From NCBI GenBank assembly GCA_902478605.1, contig CABSLQ010000010.1, positions 1-57,083 on the forward strand: a DNA stretch of 57,083 nt, written 5' to 3'. Shown piece after piece: positions 1 to 7,613 of the stretch; position 1 is the first letter of the stretch, and each line of letters opens with the position of its first letter. The translations under genes and the position numbers were made by a program. Source of the stretch: an uncultured Oscillospiraceae bacterium. Its GTDB lineage: Bacteria; Bacillota; Clostridia; Oscillospirales; Acutalibacteraceae. A model generated the notes under the pieces. That model saw only the letters and a program-made list of their open reading frames with translations. It was not told the origin of the DNA and ran no database searches.

Positions 1-249
1 GGACTCCAACAGGCTCACGAGGCCGTCCACGGCGCTCTCTTCGTCGGCGCCGTCGGCCAGGATGCGGATGTTGGTGCCGCCCACAATGCCGAGCGACAGC
101 ACGCCGAGCAGGCTCTTCGCGTTGACACGGCGCTCCTCCTTTTCCACCCAGATGGAGGATTTGTACTCATTCGCCTTCTGGATGAAGAAGGTGGCGGGAC
201 GGGCGTGCAGCCCGACCTGATTCTGGACCAAAACGTCTTTTACATACAT
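1..249 (-). CDS. ptsH: HPr phosphocarrier protein (PtsH), 3' end cut by window edge
   Basis: HPr carries phosphate from enzyme I to the sugar-specific IIA proteins of the PTS, in the cytoplasm. The 83 residues present start MYVKDVLV. The phosphorylated His is at residue 15 in the motif GLHARPAT, and the HPr-kinase site Ser46 sits in NAKSLLGV, so this is a true HPr and not Crh, which lacks the active His. The family is usually 85-90 residues, so only a few C-terminal residues lie outside the window. The start is ATG at 249. It is read from its own promoter at 364-391. The neighbour trmD, also on the minus strand, ends 289 bases upstream, so the two are probably separate units. Confidence 0.93.
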   Translation of the reverse strand, partial: MYVKDVLVQNQVGLHARPATFFIQKANEYKSSIWVEKEERRVNAKSLLGVLSLGIVGGTNIRILADGADEESAVDGLVSLLES

Positions 250-363
250 ATTCAAAATCTCCCTCTCAAAAAGCCTGATTTTACCGGTTGGCGGCATACT
301 TTCCGGCGCGTGTCTTTTCCCGTCCACGCAGGAAAAAAGACGGTCGCGCCGCCTTTTTTTCTT

Positions 364-391
364 ATTATACCACAAATATATGCGCCGTCAA
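364..391 (-). promoter_or_regulatory. Sigma-A promoter for ptsH
   Basis: On the minus strand TTGACG and TATAAT are separated by 16 bases, about 115 bases upstream of the HPr start codon. The rest of the 250-538 gap between ptsH and trmD holds no convincing gene; short open frames there have no ribosome site or recognisable product. Confidence 0.7.
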
Positions 392-538
392 TCGTCATTG
401 TGAACAATTCTGTGAACCGGACAAATTTTTGGTTCTCTGCCCTATTTTGAATCATAGGGGGAATAGCGATTTATGCCGAATACCAAATTAAGTGAATAAC
501 TTTTGGTTACAAAATCGAATCTGCGGCAAAAATACTGC

Positions 539-1342
539 TCATTTACTGGAAATACCGGTGGGTTCGACAGGCAAATTGCCTATCTTTTGGCCATCCGGAG
601 CCTCCCGGCGCAGGGCGTCGACGAAAACGCGCTCCTTCGCCGTCAATTCGCCGGCGCACACGGCGGCTTCCAGCATATCGGGGCGGTGGCGCAGCGTGCG
701 GGCCAGCGACTGTTCCCGCCGCCATTTTGCAATGTTTTGGTGATGGCCGGTGAGCAGCACCTCGGGGACGGCACGGCCTTCCCACACGGCGGGGCGGGTA
801 TACTGCGGGTATTCGAGCAGACCGGAAAAATGGCTTTCCTCGGTGAAGCAGCCCTCCTCGGACAGCACGCCGGGCACCATGCGCGCCACGCAGTCGATGA
901 GGGCGAGGGCGGGCAGTTCGCCGCCCGTGAGCACAAAATCGCCGATGGAAATCTGCTCGTCCACCAGCGCGTCAAGCACCCGCTCATCCACCCCTTCATA
1001 GTGGCCGCAGAGCACGCAGATCTGGGGCAGGGCGGCGAGCTCCTTCGCCCGCTGCTGGGTGAGCACCGCACCCTGGGGAGACATGTAGATGAAATGGGGC
1101 CGCCGGCCGCTGTCAGCGCATACGGCGCGGAAGCAGTCGGCGATGGGCTGGGCATTCATTACCATGCCGAGCCCCCCGCCGTAGGGGTAATCGTCCACCT
1201 GCTTCTGCCGGTTGAGCGTATAATCGCGGATTTGGTGGCATCGCACATCGAGGACGCCCTTGTTCTGCGCCCGGCCAAGAATGCTCTCGTCCAGCACGGC
1301 GCGGCACATGGCGGGAAACAGGGTCAGCAAATCAATTCTCAT
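539..1342 (-). CDS. trmD: tRNA (guanine-N1)-methyltransferase TrmD
   Basis: TrmD methylates G37 next to the anticodon of tRNAs that read CNN codons, using S-adenosylmethionine, and prevents +1 frameshifting. The protein (267 residues) shows the family start MRIDLLTLFP, the YGGGLGMVM loop, CGHYEGVDERV and SIGDFVLTGGELPAL, which build the trefoil-knot SAM pocket of the SPOUT fold. Length is normal. I chose ATG at 1342 over a TTG two codons earlier because it gives the conserved N terminus. It overlaps the rimM stop by 11 bases, implying translational coupling. It is the last gene of the operon; rplS, which usually follows trmD, is absent here. Confidence 0.97.
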   Translation of the reverse strand: MRIDLLTLFPAMCRAVLDESILGRAQNKGVLDVRCHQIRDYTLNRQKQVDDYPYGGGLGMVMNAQPIADCFRAVCADSGRRPHFIYMSPQGAVLTQQRAKELAALPQICVLCGHYEGVDERVLDALVDEQISIGDFVLTGGELPALALIDCVARMVPGVLSEEGCFTEESHFSGLLEYPQYTRPAVWEGRAVPEVLLTGHHQNIAKWRREQSLARTLRHRPDMLEAAVCAGELTAKERVFVDALRREAPDGQKIGNLPVEPTGISSK

Positions 1343-1862
1343 CGTCAAACAATCCTTTAAGCGGGCGCAGCCGGATAAAGTCGGTGTCCAGATCCACCGA
1401 GAGGATCACCGAGGGGATGGCGGGAATCAGGATCTCCCGTCCGGGCGTCGCCGTGTCCTCGCCCATGGTCAGATGATAGACGGCGTTGGCGCCCGTGTCG
1501 CTCACGTCGGTCAGGGTACCGTAGGGCTGCCCGTCGTCGGCGTCCACAATGGTCATGCCGAGCAGATCGCGGATAAAATGCCGATCCGCCGGCAGGCCGA
1601 ATGCCTCCCGCGGGGCGTACAGCACGCGGCCGCGCAGCACGGCGGCCTGCTCCACCGTGTCCACCCCGTCGATACGGGCGATGGCGATGTTTTTATGCGG
1701 ACGGGCCTTCACCCGGACAGGGGTTTGCCCCTCGTCCCAGAAAAAACGGGTCATGGCGGCGAACTGCGCGGGCGAATCGCACCACGGTTGCACGCGCACC
1801 TCGCCGCGCACGCCGTGAGTGCCGACAATCTGCCCGGCTTCGAGAAACGGATGTCTTGGCAT
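1332..1862 (-). CDS. rimM: Ribosome maturation factor RimM
   Basis: RimM binds S19 on the 30S subunit and helps mature the 3' domain of 16S rRNA. The 176-residue protein begins MPRHPFLEAGQIVGTHGVRGE, matching the RimM N-terminal barrel (G-I-V-G-T-H-G-V-R-G-E), and its second half fits the PRC-barrel domain, with 'IRDLLGMTIVD' near residue 95. The start at 1862 gives the family's usual length; the frame stays open upstream, but those residues do not resemble RimM. It sits between khpA and trmD, the standard Firmicute arrangement, and overlaps trmD by 11 bases. Confidence 0.96.
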   Translation of the reverse strand: MPRHPFLEAGQIVGTHGVRGEVRVQPWCDSPAQFAAMTRFFWDEGQTPVRVKARPHKNIAIARIDGVDTVEQAAVLRGRVLYAPREAFGLPADRHFIRDLLGMTIVDADDGQPYGTLTDVSDTGANAVYHLTMGEDTATPGREILIPAIPSVILSVDLDTDFIRLRPLKGLFDDEN

Positions 1863-1933
1863 GGCGGTTCTCCTCCCTGCGAGTCGCTGTAAAACGCGAA
1901 ATGCGGGCCAGCAGCGTGGCCCGCAGACGCATA

Positions 1934-2167
1934 TCAATCGATTTCGACGGACACTTTCATGTCCTGGCGGGTGGCGGCGGCGCGCATGACGGTGCGCATG
2001 GCCTTGGCGATACGCCCCTGCTTGCCGATAACGCGGCCCATGTCGTCGGGGGCCACATGCAGGTGGAACACGATGGTGCCGTCTTCCGCCGGCTCGTCCT
2101 GTTGCACCTCAACGGCGTCGGGATTCTCCACCAGCCCTTTGGCGATGGTCGTCAGCAGTTCTTTCAT
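1934..2167 (-). CDS. khpA: KH-domain RNA-binding protein KhpA
   Basis: A 77-residue single KH-domain protein. The signature loop VIGKQGRIAKAMRTV (residues 45-59) carries the GxxG RNA-binding motif. KhpA pairs with KhpB/Jag in Firmicutes and acts as a small RNA chaperone that affects cell division and envelope growth; here that role is inferred from family and position only. It lies between rpsP and rimM, as it does in Bacillus (ylqC) and Streptococcus. The start ATG at 2167 is preceded by a purine-rich AAAGGGG stretch. Confidence 0.93.
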   Translation of the reverse strand: MKELLTTIAKGLVENPDAVEVQQDEPAEDGTIVFHLHVAPDDMGRVIGKQGRIAKAMRTVMRAAATRQDMKVSVEID

Positions 2168-2248
2168 TTCAAGCCCCTTTTCTCCGCAGCCGCATGGTAT
2201 CGCGCGAAGCCGAATCGCTGCGGTAAGACGACTTCGCGGTATGCCGCC

Positions 2249-2494
2249 TTATTTCACGATGCCGGCCTTTTTGAGCAGCATCTTGACGGTGTCAGTGGGC
2301 TGGGCGCCGTTGGCGATCCATTTCTGAGCCTTTTCGCCGTCGATCTGGATGACGGCCGGATCTTCCAGCGGGTTGTAATAGCCGATTTCCTCAATGAAGC
2401 GGCCGTCGCGGGGGAAACGGGAGTCCGCCACTACCACGCGGTAGAACGGCGCTTTCTTTGCGCCCATGCGGCGCAGACGGATTTTGACTGCCAT
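2249..2494 (-). CDS. rpsP: 30S ribosomal protein S16
   Basis: S16 is a primary binder of 16S rRNA needed for 30S assembly. The 81-residue product starts MAVKIRLRRMGAKKAPFYR and has the conserved VVADSRFPRDGRFIEEIGYYNP segment split over residues 21-42. The start at 2494 is fixed by a Shine-Dalgarno ACTGGAGGT just upstream; the frame extends nine codons further but without support. Third gene of the SRP operon, between ffh and khpA. Confidence 0.97.
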   Translation of the reverse strand: MAVKIRLRRMGAKKAPFYRVVVADSRFPRDGRFIEEIGYYNPLEDPAVIQIDGEKAQKWIANGAQPTDTVKMLLKKAGIVK

Positions 2495-2586
2495 GTGATA
2501 ACCTCCAGTAATGTGATACAAAATTTATCTTCAACCAAGGCGGGCCGGACCGGCCCCTGTTGGGTTGAATGCCTGTGAAAGAAGGG

Positions 2587-3963
2587 TCAGAAGCCGAACC
2601 GCCGGCCGCCGCCCCCGCCTGCGCCGGGGAACCCCATGCCGCGCGGCAGGCCGCGCAGGCCTTTTTTGTTTTTGCCCATGCTTTTCATCTGCTTCATGAG
2701 CTGGCGCATGGAATCGTACTGCTTGACCAGCCGGTTGACGTCCTCCACCTTCATGCCGCAGCCCGCCGCGATGCGCCGCTTGCGGGAAGGGTTGAGGATA
2801 TCCGGCTTGCTGCGTTCGGCGGGGGTCATGGACAGGATGATGGCCTCCACGCGGGAAAACTGCCGCTCGTCGATGTCGATGTCCTTTATCTGGCTGCCCA
2901 GCCCGGGAATCATGCCGAGTATATTCTTGAGATTGCCCATCTTCTGGATCTGCCGGAGCTGATCGAGCATGTCGTTGAGATCGAATTTATCCTCCTGCAT
3001 CTTGCGGGCCAGCTTTTCGGCCTCTTTCTGGTCGAGCTGCATCTCTGCCTTTTCGATGAGGGACATCACGTCGCCCATGCCGAGAATGCGGGAGGCCATG
3101 CGCGCGGGATGGAATACCTCCAGCTCATCGAGTTTTTCGCCCACGCCGGCGAATTTGATGGGCTTGCCGGTCACGGCACGCACCGAAAGGGCCGCGCCGC
3201 CGCGCGTGTCGCCGTCCAGCTTGGTGAGCATGACGCCGTCGATGCCCAGCGCCTCATTGAAGGAAGAGGCGACGTTGACGGCGTCCTGGCCGGTCATGGC
3301 GTCCACCACCAGCAGGATTTCATGCGGCGAAACGGCCGCCTTGATGTTTTTCAACTCGTTCATCAGCTGCTCGTCGATGTGCAGCCGGCCGGCCGTATCC
3401 AGAATGACGTAGTCGTTGCCGTAATCGCGCGCGTGGGCCACCGCCTTTTTGGCAATGTCCACCGGGTTGGCCGTGCCCATTTCGAAGACGGGCACCCCGG
3501 CCTTTTCGCCCACCACCTGCAGCTGGGTAATGGCCGCGGGACGGTACACGTCGCACGCCACCAGCAGCGGCCGGTGCCCCTGCTTTTTCAGCATGAGCCC
3601 CAGCTTGCCCGAGTGGGTGGTTTTACCCGAGCCCTGCAGGCCGCACATCATGATGATGCAGGGCGGCCGGTTGGTCGTCGCGAGGCGGGCCGCCTCGCCG
3701 CCCATCAGGCTGGTCAGCTCCTCGTTGACGATTTTGATGACCATCTGGGCGGGGGTGAGGCTTTCCATCACCTGTGCGCCCACTGCCCGGGCCGTGACGC
3801 TGGCCGTAAAATCCTTGGCCACCTTGTAGTTGACGTCCGCTTCCAGCAGGGCGAGGCGCACCTCGCGCATGGCTTCCTTCACGTCCGCCTCGCTCAGCTT
3901 ACCCTTGGAACGCAGCCGCTTGAACGCGGCCGATAATTTTTCGGAAAGGCCTTCAAATGCCAT
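2587..3963 (-). CDS. ffh: Signal recognition particle GTPase Ffh (SRP54)
   Basis: Ffh binds signal peptides on nascent chains and docks with FtsY to deliver ribosomes to the membrane. The 458 residues show the N-terminal helical bundle (1-85), then the G domain with P-loop GLQGSGKTT (108-116), DTAGR (189-193) and TKLDGDTRGG (247-256), then the methionine-rich M domain (about 300-435) with the SRP-RNA-binding PSRKRRIAAGCG segment. It ends in a glycine-rich tail. Length is normal. The residues HSG after the P-loop differ from the common TAG but keep the fold. It follows ylxM by 47 bases, the conserved pair in Firmicutes. No 4.5S RNA gene was recognised in the window. Confidence 0.97.
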   Translation of the reverse strand: MAFEGLSEKLSAAFKRLRSKGKLSEADVKEAMREVRLALLEADVNYKVAKDFTASVTARAVGAQVMESLTPAQMVIKIVNEELTSLMGGEAARLATTNRPPCIIMMCGLQGSGKTTHSGKLGLMLKKQGHRPLLVACDVYRPAAITQLQVVGEKAGVPVFEMGTANPVDIAKKAVAHARDYGNDYVILDTAGRLHIDEQLMNELKNIKAAVSPHEILLVVDAMTGQDAVNVASSFNEALGIDGVMLTKLDGDTRGGAALSVRAVTGKPIKFAGVGEKLDELEVFHPARMASRILGMGDVMSLIEKAEMQLDQKEAEKLARKMQEDKFDLNDMLDQLRQIQKMGNLKNILGMIPGLGSQIKDIDIDERQFSRVEAIILSMTPAERSKPDILNPSRKRRIAAGCGMKVEDVNRLVKQYDSMRQLMKQMKSMGKNKKGLRGLPRGMGFPGAGGGGGRRFGF

Positions 3964-4010
3964 GCCTTGCGTTCTCCTTGTTATACTAATAGTAAATAAT
4001 AGCTTATATT

Positions 4011-4376
4011 TTACTCTTGGGCGAGTCTTTCGGCCATGGCCAGAATGCGGCCCGCCCGGTCGTCGATCTCGCGGGAATAGCCGTAGCGGTTATTGAAGTC
4101 CTGAATGTCGCGGGCGGCTTCGCGGATCGTTTCAATGCCTTCCCGCATGGTGCGGAACCGCCGGGCCAGGCCGAGCCGGTCCTCCATTTCGAGCAGCTGC
4201 GCCTCCGCGCGCTTGATGGAATCGCGCACCCCCTGCCGGGTAATGCCCTCGTTTTCGGCAATTTCGGAAAGGGAGAGGTCGTCGTTGTAATACAGCTCCA
4301 CCACGTCCCGCTGCTTTTCGGTGAGCATATCGCCGTAAAAATCAAACAGCAGGGCGATCTCCAAATTCTTGGCCAT
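4011..4376 (-). CDS. ylxM: YlxM/p13-like helix-turn-helix protein, SRP-associated
   Basis: A 121-residue protein of the YlxM family, which is encoded next to ffh and in streptococci modulates SRP GTPase activity. The N-terminal half carries a sigma-region-4-like helix-turn-helix (LTEKQRDVVELYYNDDLSLSE then IAENEGITRQGVRDSIKRAE, residues about 18-58), followed by a charged helical tail. The first gene after the strong promoter at 4427-4455. Whether it binds DNA is unknown; its link to ffh is the main functional clue. Confidence 0.92.
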   Translation of the reverse strand: MAKNLEIALLFDFYGDMLTEKQRDVVELYYNDDLSLSEIAENEGITRQGVRDSIKRAEAQLLEMEDRLGLARRFRTMREGIETIREAARDIQDFNNRYGYSREIDDRAGRILAMAERLAQE

Positions 4377-4426
4377 GCCGCGGCTTCCCCTTTCTTCGAC
4401 AAGGTGTAAAGCAAATAACTTTACAG

Positions 4427-4455
4427 ATTATACTCTATCCCTGCGCATTTGTCAA
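4427..4455 (-). promoter_or_regulatory. Consensus sigma-A promoter of the ylxM-ffh-rpsP-khpA-rimM-trmD operon
   Basis: On the minus strand there is a perfect TTGACA, 17 bases, perfect TATAAT, about 50 bases before ylxM. This is the best-matching promoter in the window, in keeping with a housekeeping translation/secretion operon. Confidence 0.88.
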
Positions 4456-4484
4456 GGGGAGAATGCCATTTTTTGCACTTCCCG

Positions 4485-4513
4485 TTGCCCGGAGGCGAAA
4501 AAGGGAGTATTAT
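4485..4513 (+). promoter_or_regulatory. Probable promoter of the small cysteine-containing protein
   Basis: TTGCCC and TATTAT with a 17-base spacer lie 28 bases before the start at 4541. It is back to back with the SRP operon promoter, so the two units diverge from an intergenic region of about 160 bases. Confidence 0.5.
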
Positions 4514-4540
4514 AGGAAATAAAAAAGGGAGCGTTGTGTT

Positions 4541-4867
4541 ATGACCAAAGTGAAAATCGAACCGGGCGTGTGCGGATTTACCACCATGGTGACCGCCGAT
4601 TCGGCTGATCAGATGGAGGTGCGGCTTCAGGTGTCGTCCGGCTGCGCGTCGGTGCAGCAGATGATGGAGGAGCTGGGGGATACTTTTGACGCGTATGAGC
4701 TGTGCCTGACCCGGCCGGGGAGCGGCCCGCTGTACGAGTACGCGCTCGCGCACTTTCCCGTGCACGCGGCCTGTCCCGTGCTGGCCGGCATCGCCAAATG
4801 CGTCGAGGCGGAGTGCCGCCTGGCACTCCGCAAGGACGCGGCGATCACCTTTGTGGAGGCGGAATAA
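4541..4867 (+). CDS. Small cysteine-containing protein of unknown function
   Basis: A 108-residue protein that I do not assign to a characterised family; it resembles short conserved hypothetical proteins of anaerobic Firmicutes. It is soluble, with no signal peptide or membrane segment. Six cysteines are present, at GVCGF (11), SSGCAS, YELCLT, AACPV, AKCVEAEC (the last two spaced C-x4-C). This pattern could bind a metal or an Fe-S cluster, but no known ferredoxin motif is met. The start ATG has a Shine-Dalgarno AAAGGGAG upstream. It has its own promoter and sits alone between the SRP operon and the thiamine transporter. Confidence 0.8.
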   Translation: MTKVKIEPGVCGFTTMVTADSADQMEVRLQVSSGCASVQQMMEELGDTFDAYELCLTRPGSGPLYEYALAHFPVHAACPVLAGIAKCVEAECRLALRKDAAITFVEAE

Positions 4868-4875
4868 GGCGCTTC

Positions 4876-4904
4876 TTGACAAACGCCGTCGAGTGGTGTA
4901 TGCT
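4876..4904 (+). promoter_or_regulatory. Promoter of the TPP riboswitch-thiT transcript
   Basis: TTGACA and TATGCT with a 17-base spacer, ending about 40 bases before the riboswitch aptamer. Confidence 0.75.
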
Positions 4905-4943
4905 GATAACGCCGTGAAACACGGCAGACAACCAACTGCATAA

Positions 4944-5042
4944 AGCGAAACAAGGGGTGCTGGCAAACGGGCCGGCTGAGAGGAAGCCATCGGCTTTAAA
5001 CCCTGAACCTGATCCGGGTAATACCGGCGGAGGGATGTTTTC
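4944..5042 (+). promoter_or_regulatory. TPP (thiamine pyrophosphate) riboswitch, THI element
   Basis: The conserved THI-box blocks appear in order: GGGGTGC (about 4954), GGCTGAGA (about 4974), ACCCTGAACCTGATC (5000-5014) and GGGTAATACCGGCGGAGGGA (5016-5035). It lies in the leader of thiT and is followed by an intrinsic terminator at 5093-5127, so control is most likely by transcription termination when TPP is bound. A GC-rich inverted repeat at about 5048-5072 may be part of the switching helix; this is inference. Confidence 0.95.
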
Positions 5043-5092
5043 ACAGGACGGCGCGCCCGAAAGGGGGCGTGCCTCCGGCCGCTCGACGGAAG

Positions 5093-5127
5093 ACTGCCCT
5101 CCACCCGCTTGGTGGAGGGCTTTTTTT
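5093..5127 (+). terminator. Riboswitch-controlled intrinsic terminator
   Basis: GCCCTCCACC/GGTGGAGGGC stem with a four-base loop followed by seven T residues, between the TPP aptamer and thiT. It makes the upstream in-frame start of thiT at 5109 implausible because that codon lies inside the hairpin. Confidence 0.9.
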
Positions 5128-5171
5128 GCAAACATGCGCTTTGGGCAGTAGACAGAAAGGAAGAAACGTCC

Positions 5172-6215
5172 ATGCAAACCCGCAAGTCCATCCGCCTGAC
5201 CGAAAGCGCGATCATGCTGGCCTTTGCCACCGTGCTCAGCCTGGTCAAAATCGTCGATCTCCCCTATGGGGGCAGCATCACCGCCTGCAGCATGCTGCCG
5301 ATCCTGCTCATCGCCTACCGCTACGGTACGGCGTGGGGTCTGTTCACCGCCGCGGCCTTCAGCCTGCTGCAGATTGTCACCGGCATGAGCTCCTTTACCT
5401 ATGTCAACACGCCCCAGGCGGTTATCGCCGTGCTGGTGTTCGACTATGTGCTCGCGTTCATGGCGCTGGGCCTGGGCGGTGTGTTCCGCAAGTCGGTGAA
5501 GGATCAGGGCGCGGCGCTGGCGGCCGGTACGCTGCTCGCCTGTGCGGTGCGCTATGTCTGCCATGTGGTTGTGGGCTGCACCATCTGGGCGGGGCTGTCC
5601 ATCCCGACGAGCGGCGCGATCGTGTATTCGCTGGCGTATAACGCCACCTATATGGTGCCCGAAACCATCATCACCATCCTGGGTGCGGTGTACGTTTCCC
5701 GGGTGCTGGATTTCCGCAGCGAGTTCATCACCCGCTGCGCCCCGCAGGCGCGGCGGCCCGATGCGGCGATCTTCTTCTCGGGTCTGGCCAAGGCGCTGCT
5801 GGCCGCGGCCGCGGCCTGGGACGTCAAGGAGATCGCCCTGCCCCTGCAGAATGCGGAAACGGGCGACTTCGACATTACCGGCATCGCCAACGTGAACTGG
5901 CTGTCGGTGGGGGTGGCCACCGCGGTTGGCGTGGTGCTGGCGCTGATCTTCTTTTATGCGGCGCGCCGTGTGCCGGCGGACAGCCAGGTCAGCCTGCGCG
6001 GCCTGTTTAACGCCCTTCCCTTTGTGGGCGTGGCGGCGGCCGCCGTGGGCGGCGGCTTCTTCATCGCGTCCGAGCTGGCCGATATCGCGGCCGACCCGGA
6101 AGGCGCGCTGTACGGCTGGCTGAAAATCGTAGTGCTGGCCTTGGCCGTGGTGGCGGCGTTTGTGTTCGTGCTGCTGCGGTACCGCGGCAAAAAGAACCAA
6201 GCGGTACAGGGATAA
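5172..6215 (+). CDS. thiT: Energy-coupled thiamine transporter ThiT with extra C-terminal membrane region
   Basis: S-component of an ECF transporter that binds thiamine and is powered by the shared EcfA-A'-T module, not in this window. Residues 1-185 fit ThiT: about six membrane helices and the substrate-site pattern H131, W139, Y152/Y156, N157 and PE at 163-164. The TPP riboswitch directly upstream supports thiamine as substrate. ThiT is usually about 180-200 residues; this one has 347, with a further 160 residues holding about four predicted membrane segments (near 198-216, 242-264, 280-301, 316-336). The added part is not recognised. The start ATG at 5172 follows an AGAAAGGAAG ribosome site. 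Confidence 0.9.
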   Translation: MQTRKSIRLTESAIMLAFATVLSLVKIVDLPYGGSITACSMLPILLIAYRYGTAWGLFTAAAFSLLQIVTGMSSFTYVNTPQAVIAVLVFDYVLAFMALGLGGVFRKSVKDQGAALAAGTLLACAVRYVCHVVVGCTIWAGLSIPTSGAIVYSLAYNATYMVPETIITILGAVYVSRVLDFRSEFITRCAPQARRPDAAIFFSGLAKALLAAAAAWDVKEIALPLQNAETGDFDITGIANVNWLSVGVATAVGVVLALIFFYAARRVPADSQVSLRGLFNALPFVGVAAAAVGGGFFIASELADIAADPEGALYGWLKIVVLALAVVAAFVFVLLRYRGKKNQAVQG

Positions 6216-6227
6216 CCAAATTACGAG

Positions 6228-6257
6228 AGAGGGGACGCATTTGCGTCCCCTCTTCAG
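6228..6257 (+). terminator. Intrinsic terminator after thiT
   Basis: Inverted repeat AGAGGGGACGCA/TGCGTCCCCTCT starting 13 bases after the thiT stop, followed by a short T/C tract. Confidence 0.75.
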
Positions 6258-6264
6258 TCTGTCA

Positions 6265-6296
6265 AACCGGCGGAAGCCTATGGCTTCCGCCGGTTT
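6265..6296. terminator. Second perfect hairpin downstream of thiT
   Basis: AAACCGGCGGAAGCC paired with GGCTTCCGCCGGTTT over a two-base loop. A 15-base stem placed directly after the first terminator; it may be a backup terminator or an RNA-stabilising repeat. Confidence 0.6.
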
Positions 6297-6544
6297 GTTC
6301 GTGGGACGGGACAGCTGCCCCGTCCTGTATATAAAAAAGGGTGCGCCGCCTTACAGGGCCTTAACCGTTTGGGGAGAAGGCGGTGTTGACCGCTTTTTCA
6401 TATGGGGCGGCGCGGACAGCGCCGCCGGCGGGCGGTTCCGCATGCGCAGATGCCGCATATCACCCGTCAAAGCAGTATATGCCGCCGGCCCCGTTTTTGT
6501 CCGCCGCTGCACGACGCAGGCAGGCCGCCGCTGGGCAGAAGGCC
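6297..6544. other. Intergenic stretch without a recognisable gene
   Basis: Between the thiT hairpins and the minus-strand terminator at 6545 there are only short open frames with low-complexity arginine-rich translations and no ribosome sites. I see no RNA gene or mobile element. Confidence 0.5.
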
Positions 6545-6579
6545 AAAAAAGCCCGGCCATCCATCGGATGGCCGGGCTT
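6545..6579 (-). terminator. Terminator of the GH95-like/SGNH/GH43-like operon
   Basis: On the minus strand AAGCCCGGCCATCC/GGATGGCCGGGCTT is followed by a run of T, 39 bases after the stop of the GH43-like gene. Confidence 0.85.
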
Positions 6580-6617
6580 CGTCGTTGGCAGGTACAGAAA
6601 GACTGAGGTTTGACGAA

Positions 6618-7601
6618 TCAGCGGAAGAAGGCCTCCAGAAATTCGTCCAGCGGGCCGTCGTATACCGCCTCGCACAGGAAGGAATAGGTCATTTGATCGC
6701 CGTTGCCATAGAAGATATGGGTTTTCCCCTGATACTCACAGAGATCTACATCGCTGCAGTTGATGTTGAGGCCGGTCTCGAGCAGCTCGCGTTCCTCGGG
6801 CGTGAAGGTACAGCCGGGCTTTATCTTCCGGTCTTCGTCGCTCCACATCATGATGGGGTTGTGGAAGCCAACCTCCCAGTCGAGGAAGTTTTTGGTGCGG
6901 TAGATATACGGCGCGTACCGCACGCAGGGCAGGGCCTCCAGGCAAATCATGTAGTACCAGCCGTTCGCCCAGCGCAGCGCGGGGCAGGCGTTGTACCGCT
7001 CGGGCGTATAGGAATACGCATCGGGCAGCATCTCCCAGTTCTCCAGATCGGCGGATTTGGCGAAGAAGGAGGTGAAGTGCACACCGATCGCGGGGATTTC
7101 AAAGCCGGGCTCGGCGCTGACCTCGATGGCCATCCGATACCCGTCGTCACTGCGGCAAACCGAGGTGTTCCAGAACCGCTTTTCGGGGCAGTGCAGGATA
7201 TCCTTTATCTCCCAATGCTGCAGATCGGTGGTCTTGAACATGCGCACGGTATGGCCGCCGCGGGAGTCGTGCCAGGCTTCGGCATCCTCGGTGGTGTACA
7301 TGGTCAGTTCCCGATCGTCGTGCTTGCAGGTGGCGAACACATACAGCGTGTCCCCCTCGGCATAGGCGGAGGCAAAGTAGTAATCTTCGCCGAAGGGCGG
7401 GGTGACCTCGCCCGTTTCGATGTCGCGCACCCGGATATACTGACGGGGGCACACGCCGTCAGGGATCATGCTTTCCGCCATCATGAAGCGTCCCTGCCAT
7501 ATGACAGGGGTCTGCTCCATGCCCCTTTGAATGGCGCCGAGCTTGCGGATCTGCGGCGCCGGGCCGGTGCGCTGGTTCAGGTTATACACATGTTCGGTCA
7601 T
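6618..7601 (-). CDS. GH43-like five-bladed beta-propeller glycosidase or glycoside-binding protein
   Basis: A 327-residue cytoplasmic protein (no signal peptide) with the repeated blade pattern of GH43/GH32-type propellers: 'FKTTDLQHWE', 'FFAKSADLENWEML' and 'IYRTKNFLDWEVG' are the S/T-x-D-L-x-x-W blade motif, at about residues 120, 175 and 245. This fold is found in arabinofuranosidases, xylosidases and many uncharacterised glycan enzymes. I cannot assign the catalytic acids securely, so the exact activity is open. It is the last gene of a three-gene operon, 12 bases after the SGNH hydrolase, and the neighbours point to plant-glycan or host-glycan trimming inside the cell. Confidence 0.75.
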   Translation of the reverse strand: MTEHVYNLNQRTGPAPQIRKLGAIQRGMEQTPVIWQGRFMMAESMIPDGVCPRQYIRVRDIETGEVTPPFGEDYYFASAYAEGDTLYVFATCKHDDRELTMYTTEDAEAWHDSRGGHTVRMFKTTDLQHWEIKDILHCPEKRFWNTSVCRSDDGYRMAIEVSAEPGFEIPAIGVHFTSFFAKSADLENWEMLPDAYSYTPERYNACPALRWANGWYYMICLEALPCVRYAPYIYRTKNFLDWEVGFHNPIMMWSDEDRKIKPGCTFTPEERELLETGLNINCSDVDLCEYQGKTHIFYGNGDQMTYSFLCEAVYDGPLDEFLEAFFR

Positions 7602-7613
7602 ACGGAGAACTCC

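Noticed and set aside
2569..3936. Plus-strand open frame of 455 codons
   Set aside because: It is fully antisense to ffh. Its translation is His/Ala/Leu-rich without a domain and follows from the codon bias of the GC-rich real gene.
5109..5171. Upstream in-frame start for thiT
   Set aside because: The ATG lies inside the riboswitch terminator hairpin and has no ribosome site; ATG at 5172 has one.
4421..6200. Overlapping minus-strand frames opposite the riboswitch and thiT (275 and 451 codons)
   Set aside because: They cross the TPP aptamer, its terminator and thiT, and show no domain. The plus-strand features are strong.
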